This document shows, one piece after another, positions 56,791 to 64,000 of a stretch of 64,000 bases of DNA. Location of the stretch: assembly GCA_963169105.1 (NCBI GenBank), contig OY720637.1:27709925-27773924 (forward strand), written 5' to 3'. Positions within the stretch are counted from its first letter, which is position 1. Every line of letters begins with the position of its first letter. The notes below the pieces were generated by a model. The model made no database searches. It had not been told where the DNA came from and was given only the letters and a program-made list of their open reading frames with translations. Origin of the DNA: Ceriagrion tenellum (lineage: Eukaryota > Arthropoda > Insecta > Odonata > Coenagrionidae). The position numbers were made by a program, and so were the translations under genes.

Positions 56791-57785
56791 TTAGTTTCTA
56801 CCTTGAATAATTTTAGATTCTAATATTTTTAGATGAGGTGACTGAACAATTTCATGCGTTAAAGGGAAGAAAATGTGTCCCGTATAGTTTTCTCATTTCG
56901 GAGGAAATGGTAGCGATTAATTATTTTTTATTTGTTTTTAAGTGCTCTATTATGCTCGATAAAATAGAAAATAAGCATTATCACGAGTGTGAACGCGAGA
57001 TTTCTTTTGCGTTGTGTATGTGAGCAACCTTTGTGGTCATAGTTCTTTTTAGTTACTGCTGATTTCATGTATATTTATTTTCAATGTCGGCGTGTTGATG
57101 CGGGTCTTTAGTATTGCAGACATTCGGGTCTTCCAACGGGTCATTGTCTTCATGCTGGCCGACGTTTCGATGTCCGACACTGGTTTCGTCTTCTTAGCTA
57201 TTGATTGATGTAGTAAAGACTAGAGAGGAATTTGTACGGCTAAATCGCCGACATAGCATCAGTTCCTATCTCGTGTGCGGTATTATTTAATGCGCAGTTT
57301 GATAAATTACTTGATAATGAACCTTAAAGACAAGGGAGGGAGAAGGGTAGAGTGAGTTGGCTATGCGGATTCGTTATTAGCATGAAATATTAAAGAAAAA
57401 ACAGGAGTATTTCATTTGTTTGGGTTGGTCGTGAGAGACAGCCGTATTTTTGAAGTGAAAATAATGCGAAAGATGGGATTTCTCGTTTCTGCTGTCGCGT
57501 GCCTAGCTCTCTGTGAAACAGTTAAGATTCTTTTTAAGGGGATTCTGGAAAGCCCCGCCTGGGATATCCCCGAAATTCGAAGTGGCTGGAAAGTAACCGA
57601 TGTACTAATACGGACGTAGGGGTTAATTTACTAGACTGGACCTGAGTACATCGGAAATAATTTTCTGGCTTGAGGTCACATTATACACATGCCATGATCA
57701 ATGTAAAATCGTGCTATTTCATATGCTAAAGTTTTCCGTTCATAAACGAACGGTTTAGGACATATTGAAATGGTTCTCTCGCATA
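56791..57785. other. Unannotated DNA
   Basis: A minus-strand segment at 57140-57200 contains CATCGAAACGTCGGCC with an upstream hairpin but no catalytic box. Otherwise nothing. Confidence 0.4.
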
Positions 57786-57882
57786 AACTTTACACCTTCA
57801 GGCGTCACTTCGTGGAAGTATTTTATACTCGAATCCATGTTGAAAATAAGTTTTGTATTCATCCACAGTTATTTATTGTAAA

Positions 57883-57920
57883 CATAGAACGCGTTTCGCA
57901 GCTTGCTGCATCTTCAGGTA
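57883..57920 (-). ncRNA. Hammerhead ribozyme motif
   Basis: Minus strand: CTGAAGA (57917-57911), stem II GCAG/CTGC with loop CAAG, GAAA (57897-57894), self-complementary ACGCGT (57894-57889) and U at 57888 (GUU). Stem I is poorly paired. Confidence 0.7.
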
Positions 57921-58051
57921 CAATTGTTTAGCTTTTATTTTTTGATTGTTACGATAGTAACCTTACGCTACGAAGGGGGGCCATGTTCCCCTGCCTTACT
58001 GCCTTCAGATTACTCTTGTAACAATAAACAAATAAAAGATAAATAATTGCA

Positions 58052-58080
58052 CTTGAAGATGCTGCGAAACGCGTTGTACG
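58052..58080 (+). ncRNA. Hammerhead motif, stem II truncated
   Basis: CTTGAAGA is followed directly by TGCTGC, GAAA (58066-58069), ACGCGT and U. The 5' half of stem II seen in the sister copy is lost, so it is probably inactive. Confidence 0.5.
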
Positions 58081-58145
58081 TTTACAATCAACAACAGTGG
58101 AAAATTACTAGGCTTGTTTTCAATATGGATTCGGTGTTCTCGTAT

Positions 58146-58723
58146 TTTCAGTGTGTTTTGTCCGACTACTCCTCTGCCCAGTTTTACTATCATGTGCCAA
58201 GGAATGTTGTGCAATTCAAAGCGAAGTATACGCTTCCTAGGGTTTTAACTGCCTAAGGGTGTATCAAGATTTCATCATTACATTCTGTCGCATGGTTAAG
58301 TGTAAGATATGTCGTATGGGCGACGGAGCACGATAAATGTTTTATTCGGCCGCTTGATTGTTAGAATTCAAGTGTATCTTGTAGGTCTAACCTCGGGGGA
58401 GTTTGGATTGCTAGGTGGAGATTCAAAGTTGCGGTCGAGGTCATGAGGAGAGGAGGTGAAAGACGTTGAGTGGCGAGAGGGCGAACATTCAAGGAAACTT
58501 TGACTCGCGCGACACACTCAAAAGTAAAAACTCGGTGGAATTTCTACCTCTTTTTTAAATGCCTTTCAAATGGCCGATTGCAAGAACATTTAGCTATGGA
58601 ATCAATAGTTATGAGATCCATAAAGATGTAGATCTCATAAAAATATATGGGTTCCAGGAACACTTCTACTAGTTACATAACTTATTTACCAATAGTCAGT
58701 AGTTTCGAATATACAATCAAATT
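58146..58723. other. Unannotated DNA
   Basis: Nothing supported. Confidence 0.4.
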
Positions 58724-59045
58724 CCGCCTGATCAATTTTATGAAAGTTTATCCTATGAATTATTGCTAATGCTCGTCATAATTGGTCAGTAAGAGTAAAC
58801 CGAGTGGTCATTTCTGTCAAAACAACTCTTTTATTTAGTAATTATGTCTCCAAGCGCCTTATTGCGCATCTGCCATCTTGGCTACTTATGGAACTCATAA
58901 CTCTCTAAAAACTATGGAAACGCTCACTAACAATTATGGAATGTTTCTGCAACACTAACTGAATGGTAACCATGGCTTAAGGGTCCCGTAACTCTATGGG
59001 ACACACGTGTCGTTCCTGCAACTGGCCATATGTACACTTTTTCAG
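58724..59045 (+). repeat. Dispersed repeat, unclassified, copy 2
   Basis: Homologous to 3885-4225 on the same strand: GCATCTGCCATCTTGGCTAC, ACTTATGGAACTCATAAC, ACCATGGCTTAAGGG and GTTCCTGCAACTGG align in order. Ends are approximate. Confidence 0.65.
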
Positions 59046-59189
59046 TGATATGTTTCACCTATTAAAATGAGACTATTAGATATTAAAGATAACTATTATT
59101 TTCTATTTGGATTATTCTACTTTTATGGTGCTAGTTCTTATTATAACGACTCATTGCTATTTTCTAGGACAAAGAGAGCGAGGTTAATC

Positions 59190-59540
59190 GCAAAAGTGGG
59201 AGGGCTAAAACTGGAAAGAGTACGCGAAACGATTTATGTACCCGAGTAGCATCTTGGACGGTAATAGGCGTAGTAAACGAAATATTGCGAGGAATGTTAC
59301 AAAAAACAAATAGGCGTTAGCTCATAAAAGAGAGAGTGAATGTCAGGGACCTTGGGTAAGGATGTTGAGGAAAGGGTGGTGACAAGTCTGTTATGGAGCG
59401 TAGTGTGTTACGGTTCAGGAACCTGGACTCTTGAGGAAAGAGAATGAGAATAGGCTGCGGGCGTTTAATGTTTGAGTGTGGAGGAGAATGGAGAAGGAGC
59501 GATGGGCAGAGGAGAAGACAGATGAGACATTCATCTTTTA
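59190..59540 (+). mobile_element. RTE-like LINE C-terminal fragment
   Basis: It contains KVGGLKLERVRE, SSILDGNRRSKRNIARNV, VVTSLLWSVVCYGSGTWTL and VWRRMEKERWAEEKTDE in changing frames. The order equals that of 62391-62927 (GHKLEQVEQFNYLGSTLEE, LYGAETWTLRKED, VWRRVEKVRWTERKTNE). Degenerate. Confidence 0.75.
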
Positions 59541-59821
59541 CAGAAAAGCAGGTTGCTGCGCTGTTTATTTTTCCTTTCGAATTTCGTCTGCAGTAATCAT
59601 AGTGATTCGCTTATCTGTATACACATGTAACACGGGTCATAGCCTCCCTATAACTGTAATGATTTAAATCTAGTTCAATTCTTGGCCGAATCACGATAAA
59701 TCGGACCAAGGAATGTGTAAGCATGGAGTTCGTGAGAAACTATTGTTGAACCTGCCGATAATCTTTGGGTATAAGTTAACTAATTTGGGATTATACGGAT
59801 AGTTCATTGAATGAATGAAAA

Positions 59822-59957
59822 ACACCTGGTTATGATTCCACACTTAATTTAAAGCAACACGACCTATGTTTCGGCGTATCATTCCATATTCAGACATGGT
59901 ACGCCGAAACCTTGTTCTTGTTGCTTTAAATAAAGTGTGAAATCATGACCAGATGTT
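59822..59957. repeat. Foldback repeat with decayed hammerhead-like centre
   Basis: Near-perfect arms 59822-59880 and 59897-59956, for example AAGTGTGAAATCATGACC. The minus strand keeps CTGAATA, CGCC, GAAA and ATAGGTC, and the plus strand GTACGCCGAAACC. The box and stem III have drifted, so only the family resemblance is claimed. Confidence 0.6.
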
Positions 59958-60148
59958 TCTCATTCGTTATGAACGAGTTCAACCGAATAACGCAAGAGAC
60001 AGTGTCTCATAGATAATTGAAATCATCTAGTGACATTATGGGAAAATTTATGTATCCGCGTCCGCTGGTGTCGTATGAACTACGGACGGAATGTTTCCTT
60101 CTTCTGTGACGCCAATACTTCTACTTGATCCAGCGTAATGAAAGAGAT

Positions 60149-60361
60149 GGTTTGTAAATAAATTCACTTTGTAACATTCCTCATTGGTTTTTATTATTCC
60201 GATCTACGTTTCGACTCAAGTTAAGTCATTATCAAGGTGAAAATATTACACTACGAGCCCCATATATACATTGTCACCTTGATAATGACTTGAGTCGAAA
60301 CCTAGGTCGGAATAATAAAAACCATTGTGGAACATTACAAAGTGAATTTATTTACAAACCA
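60149..60361. repeat. Long foldback with variant hammerhead on both strands
   Basis: Arms of 86-89 bases (60149-60237 and 60276-60361) are almost perfectly complementary, for example AAATAAATTCACTTTGTAAC and CACCTTGATAATGACTTGAG on their own strands. Both strands carry the CTTGATAA...GAAA motif. The minus copy has a broken palindrome (ACGTAGAT) and the plus copy is intact. Confidence 0.75.
60279..60312 (+). ncRNA. Hammerhead-like motif with CUUGAUAA core
   Basis: CTTGATAA (60279-60286), stem II GACT/AGTC (60288-60297), GAAA (60298-60301), self-complementary ACCTAGGT (60301-60308) and C at 60309 (GUC). Every element except the catalytic box fits the dimer-type hammerhead. Confidence 0.5.
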
Positions 60362-60483
60362 ATGCCATGTTGTTCCACCTAGTGAAGCCTGAGAATTTTT
60401 TATATAATCGTTATGAAAGCGATTTGCGGAGAAGATTTTGTGGGAAGGTTATGGTTTTCCTTTGCGTAAATACTTGCGACAGC

Positions 60484-61051
60484 AGGGTGACCAGCCCTCT
60501 GGAAAACCGGGAAGGCCGGAAAATCTCAGGGAATTTTATTTTCACTGGAAATATCAGGGAAATCTCAGGTAAATATCGAATTCACTCTGGAATTTTCTGT
60601 GGTGTCCATATAGCTACGGAAGCCAATTGCCTTTTTCGGCAAGTTGCGAAGTTAAATTTCCCTTTCGTTGTCGCATTTAGCAGCATAAGGAAAAAAGTCA
60701 ATTCCTTCAGTTTTTAAGTTGTTGATCATTTTATATCAATGCTATTCGCAGCAAAGTATGGCTGTAATATAAACTTTTCCTGAGTACCGGCATGACAATG
60801 TTAGAATCTAAGAAAGGGTGGTGATGTGATTTTTCTCTCAAACCTTTTTAAAGTTCTGTGTTTATTTTCCTCCAAATATGCAAGTTTAAAAATAATCCTA
60901 ACGTTTAATCACCCAAAAAAAATACCGGACATTCTCTTATAATTAACGTGAAAAAATCAATATTTCCTCTGGAAAAATAAAAAATTATGTCTGGAAAACC
61001 TGGAAATCTCTGGTAATTTTCAAATGCCCAGCTGCTGGACACCCTGTACAG
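60484..61051. mobile_element. TIR element of the CAGGGTG family
   Basis: The left end CAGGGTGACCAGC and right end GCTGGACACCCTG are complementary apart from one position. Inside, both sides repeat CTGGAAAA-, GGAAATCTC- and AATTTTC-type blocks in opposite orientation. About 568 bp with no transposase frame. A solo end lies at 3236-3330. The superfamily was not determined. Confidence 0.65.
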
Positions 61052-61905
61052 GGTCCCGTTCTCGACAAATACTAGGGATACTTTAAAAAAAAAAGCTAGG
61101 GCATAACTTCCATTTTTACGCCCTCCTGCTAAATATCGTGTTTCTCGGGAGGAGTCGCTCTCTCCTCTCCCTTTCCCCATCCAATGACAACACCCCGGGC
61201 TGCCACTCTCACGTCGGCGGCTGCGAGGAGTGAGAAGAAGGGGGACGTGGTGGGCGCGGGGAGGAATGAGGAAGGGTGGGCGCACTCCAGTTGTCGACTT
61301 TGTGTAAGAGGATTGTTCCCTTCCCCATGTCCTCCCTCCTTCCACCCCCCACCCCTCGACGCCTACTCATCTCGTCCCAGCCTCCGTCTCTCCTCTCTGT
61401 TCATGGCCGCTTCACTTTAGGGGGGCTGCCCTCTCCACCTCTCCCCCATCTTCCCCTAAAGTCTAATCTTAAAAACCTCCCTCGTCCCTCCCTCCTCCTG
61501 CCCGCAAAAATCCTTGTTGCTGTCTCTTTAGATTGTTTGGCGGCACCCCCTACTTCTTTCCCCCCAACTACTCTCCTCCACAGCAGCGTTCTTACAATGC
61601 TTTCCTGCGTTCCCTTCTCCCGGCTCAGATGGGTTTTACCTCCGCCTTGCATCTCCCCCCCTCCCTTCACCTCCACCCCCTCTCTCTCTTCGTCTTCTTC
61701 GTCGAGCCTCCGCATCTCTTACTTTTCATCCCTTTCTACTTTCATCCCCAGTCTCCTCTCCGCACTTCTCCCCCACTCCTTCCATTTACTGCCCGCGCAT
61801 CCTTTTGCTAATCTGTTCGTTGCTAAGTCCTTTATAGTGCCCTGCTCCCCCCCTTCTCCGGCTGGGGATAATTTATTCCGATTCATGAGCGCGGCTTGAT
61901 GTTAT
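61052..61905. repeat. Pyrimidine-rich tract, spurious long frames
   Basis: C/T-dominated sequence from 61300 to 61860 opens a 207-residue frame (61276-61899) rich in Ser, Pro and Leu, with other frames overlapping it on both strands. No domain or start context supports a gene. Confidence 0.55.
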
Positions 61906-62349
61906 TGAGGTAAATAAATGCGCGGTAAATTTCATCGGGAAATGATTACGTTGGCAGGACTATAAATTCTACATCTACGAAATACCGTGCATGCCACCAC
62001 TAGAATGTGTGACACTAGGCATGAAGCCTTCATCCCAGCCAAGATCCGAACCGCGCACGTTCCCCCGGAATTCCAGGTGCAGACCACAAGCAGTCAGTAT
62101 AACAGTGCGCGGTCAGACCAGAAACTAGAAAAGTGCTACGTACAAGAACATGCTACCATGCAGTACACTACTTAAGACTACTGGTTATAATTACTGCGAA
62201 AGATAAATATTTCTACAAGGTACCAAATCATGCAAGGGCGATATCATGTCGGAATTGCATGCGAGGTAAGTAGCTAGTAATTTGTTAAGATATTTACCAC
62301 GAGTGCAAAAACCTATTTTACCTAGTCAGAGTCAAATTTATCAAAGTTC
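61906..62349. other. Unannotated DNA with possible LINE 3' end
   Basis: TTCTACATCTACGAAATACC near 61968 followed by TGCATGCCACC resembles the 3' terminal block of the CR1-like fragment near 52760. Nothing else was recognised. Confidence 0.35.
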
Positions 62350-62413
62350 TAGTTTGTGTCCTCCAACTTCAATCACAAAGCGAAGCTTGTGATTATAGTT
62401 AGAGGACACAAAC
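62350..62413. repeat. Hairpin at the 5' break of the RTE-like fragment
   Basis: AGTTTGTGTCCTC at 62350-62362 is perfectly complementary to GAGGACACAAACT at 62401-62413. The inner part (CAATCACAA against TTGTGATTA) also pairs with minor mismatches around GAAGC. The right arm belongs to the LINE coding sequence. Confidence 0.7.
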
Positions 62414-62927
62414 TGGAGCAAGTAGAACAGTTTAATTACTTAGGTAGCACACTAGAGGAAAATGGGCATAGTAGTAAAGACATACGGAAGAGAATAGCGC
62501 TAGCTAAGTAGGCGTTTAGTAATAGAAGAGTCTGGTGAAGAGTTTGATATGGATCGTAACGTTGTATGGGGCAGAAACGTGGACCCTGAGAAAGGAGGAC
62601 GAGAATAGGCTGCAAGCATTTGAGATGAGGGTGTGGAGAAGAGTGGAGAAGGTTAGATGGACGGAAAGGAAGACTAACGAGGAAGTGCTTGAGATGGTGG
62701 GCGAGGAAAGAAATCTTTTGAATGAAATCCGGGAAAGGCAGGGTAGATGGCTGAAGGATGTAATAAAGGGTGAGGGGTTGCTGAAGAGTGTGATAGAGGG
62801 AAGGATGTTGGGCAAGTGGGGAAGGGGAAGAAAGAGAATAGGTTTCATGGACAGGATGAAGAAGGGTAGATCTTATGCAGAGGCAAAAATGGATATATTA
62901 GAGGGAGATAGCCCCCTGAATGTGTAA
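62391..62927 (+). mobile_element. RTE-like LINE C-terminus, best preserved copy
   Basis: After IVRGHKLEQVEQFNYLGSTL and DIRKRIALAK-stop-AFSNRRVW comes an uninterrupted 130-residue frame (62535-62927) starting MKSLIWIVTLYGAETWTLRK, with AFEMRVWRRVEKVRWTE, RQGRWLKDVIKGEGLLKSVI and EGRMLGKWGRGRKRIGFM. This is the region between the RT palm and the C-terminus of RTE-like LINEs, normally part of a protein of over 900 residues. The copy is 5'-truncated, starting inside a hairpin, and has stops near 62508 and 62540. Confidence 0.85.
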
Positions 62928-62989
62928 AAGGCCGGGAGCGGATTCTCTGGCATTCAACAAAACCTACCTTTACCGGTAGAATACATAAT

Positions 62990-63240
62990 AATAATGTGTC
63001 AAATTATCCTAGAACTGATCTATCCCAACTATTATGGTCCCTTGTACGTGGAACAAATTATATTTTAAATCTATCGGTTCTGTAGTCCATTTCATTAATC
63101 TTATACCTGTAATTGTTTGTACCGTAATTGTTTGGCTCTTGTAAAATACGTTGAACGTCTGGCAAAAAATAGTCTGCATCAAACTTTCGTAAAAGATTTA
63201 ATCTATATTTTTCCCTTTGTTCGGATAGATGTTCTCACCC
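62990..63240 (-). mobile_element. CR1/Jockey-like LINE fragment, second copy
   Basis: The minus strand reads LSEQREKYRLNLLRKFDADY, FLPDVQRILQEPNNYG and YKINEMDYRTDRFKI, aligned with 53481-53218 (LSDRRLKIQLNLLSKFNTDL, YGRSDHENKIREIDFRTERF). Truncated on both sides. Confidence 0.75.
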
Positions 63241-63784
63241 TAATTACCTCAACAATTTAGTTACACTGCTATATTTATCGTAACAATATCGTTATGTCTC
63301 GTAAATCGTGGACTCTTGTGTTGTCTTGGCAGTTCCATGGACTCTTCTTGATTCTAATTGTGGTGCATTAAACATATTCTGTTTTTAGGACAGCTTTTGC
63401 GTGTTTATGTTGCGAGGATATCCTACTTCCAAACCACGAGTCACCATCGGAAGTGTACTCATTTTTCTCTTCATGTTTTGAGTGAATATTCCATTTCTTG
63501 AGATAAGGAATTACTGGCTTGACCATTGTTATCTCAATATTGAACTTCAAGAATCTTTCCGTAGTGGCTTTTATATCCCGTGAGTTACAGTCCGTTATTT
63601 ACAGTCAGTTACAGTTTTGGTAAACTCGAAAATATTGAGTAATAGCTTGCTGATGTGTATGAAATGAACAACTTTTGGCTATGGATTGCGTGAAGCTCTC
63701 GGTTAGTTAGTATTGTTTCACATGCTCGAGAAAATTGTGAGAATTAAAGGATGCTGTTGAGGTTGAATGTGTTTTCCATCTTAA
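63241..63784. other. Unannotated AT-rich DNA
   Basis: Nothing supported. Confidence 0.4.
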
Positions 63785-64000
63785 CTTGCCTACAGTGACC
63801 ATATCCTCGCTGTTAAAAGTAAAGCAATGTCTCTCCTTGGCCTCCTCTATCGCTTTACAGAAATTGCAGATCCACAAGCATAACGCTCATATTTTCAACT
63901 ATGGTCCTTCCCCTCATCATGTATTTCTCCCCCATGTGGTCCATATCCGCTCCATCTTATATCTTGACCCTAAGAGTGTAACTTCTTTCTTCTGTAAAAC
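63785..64000 (+). mobile_element. Non-LTR reverse transcriptase fragment at window edge
   Basis: The plus strand reads HILAVKSKAMSLLGLLYRF and, after one frameshift, ITLIFSTMVLPLIMYFSPMW then SAPSYI. This matches the RT thumb segment 'H-...K-...LG-L-R...L-Y-S-V-P-LEY-S-VW' of Jockey/CR1-like LINEs. It may extend beyond the window. Confidence 0.6.

Larger units (their letters stand above)
57786..58145. mobile_element. Penelope-type inverted terminus with two hammerhead motifs
   Basis: The first 35 bases (57786-57820, ACTTTACACCTTCAGGCGTC and following) are the exact complement of 20138-20172 in the Penelope remnant. The left arm 57827-57912 and right arm 58052-58140 are complementary, and the left arm matches 19550-19625. 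The minus motif is at 57883-57920 and the plus motif at 58052-58080. This ties the foldbacks to a Penelope-like element. Confidence 0.8.

Noticed and set aside
57130..57200. Hammerhead on the minus strand (CATCGAAACGTCGGCC)
   Set aside because: GAAAC-GUC is present, but no CTGATGA-like box stands at the right distance. Only a local hairpin is visible.
61276..61899. 207-residue open frame
   Set aside because: It lies in a pyrimidine-rich tract with open frames in several phases on both strands. The composition is almost entirely Ser, Pro and Leu, and no domain or splice signal is visible.

Overview
The window looks like nuclear DNA of a large, repeat-rich animal genome, most probably an insect or another arthropod. 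The reasons are very sparse coding sequence, AT-rich background, one conserved animal exon with clean GT/AG splice sites, and dense fossils of non-LTR retrotransposons, tRNA-derived SINEs, foldback MITEs and Penelope-like elements (PLEs). Nothing prokaryotic is present: there are no operons and no long open frames. Nearly all the short open frames are chance or low-complexity frames.

The only host coding sequence I can support is one internal exon at 33862-34065 (+). It encodes the N-terminal part of the calcineurin A catalytic subunit (PP2B, PPP3C/CanA family), from VPFPPSH to IEAPVT. No other calcineurin exon was recognised, so most of the window is probably two very large introns of this gene (inference).

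The most interesting layer is a set of minimal hammerhead ribozyme (HHR) motifs scattered through the window on both strands. Clear or near-clear copies lie near 0.93, 19.6, 22.28, 22.35, 27.07, 28.82, 53.75 and 57.9 kb. A divergent-core subfamily lies near 48.4 and 60.3 kb, and decayed copies near 43.5-43.6, 58.06 and 59.9 kb. Most show a CTGATGA- or CTGAAGA-like box, a short stem-loop II, GAAA, a self-complementary stem III (ACGCGT, ACACGTGT or ACCTAGGT) and a cleavable NUH. This is the dimer-type minimal HHR known from terminal repeats of metazoan PLEs. The link is supported here: at 19.54-20.18 kb one such motif lies downstream, on the same strand, of a decayed GIY-YIG endonuclease domain of Penelope type. 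Many of the other motifs sit in inverted pairs with arms of about 50-90 bp.

Layout. 0.85-1.08 kb: PLE foldback. 2.1-2.4 kb: SINE-A. 3.2-4.2 kb: TE fragments. 9.0-10.1 kb: SINE-B and a TTAA-type MITE. 16.5-16.9 kb: RTE-like 3' end. 19.5-22.5 kb: PLE cluster. 27.06-28.15 kb: HHR and a Jockey/I-like 3' end split by a second retroelement. 29.63-29.95 kb: insertion of three tRNA-like units. 32.2-32.6 kb: RTE-like. 33.9 kb: calcineurin exon. 37.9-38.4 kb: RNase H fragment. 43.1-47.5 kb: dense composite of PLE, MITE, CR1-like, SINE-C foldbacks and a minisatellite. 48.3 kb: PLE foldback. 52.7-54.2 kb: CR1-like plus PLE. 55.7-56.8 kb: RTE-like broken by a second SINE-A. 57.8-60.4 kb: three PLE foldbacks plus RTE-like. 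60.5-61.05 kb: TIR element. 62.35-64 kb: RTE-like, CR1-like and a further RT fragment. Long stretches in between hold nothing I can identify. All family assignments come from reading translated motifs and have not been tested by database search.
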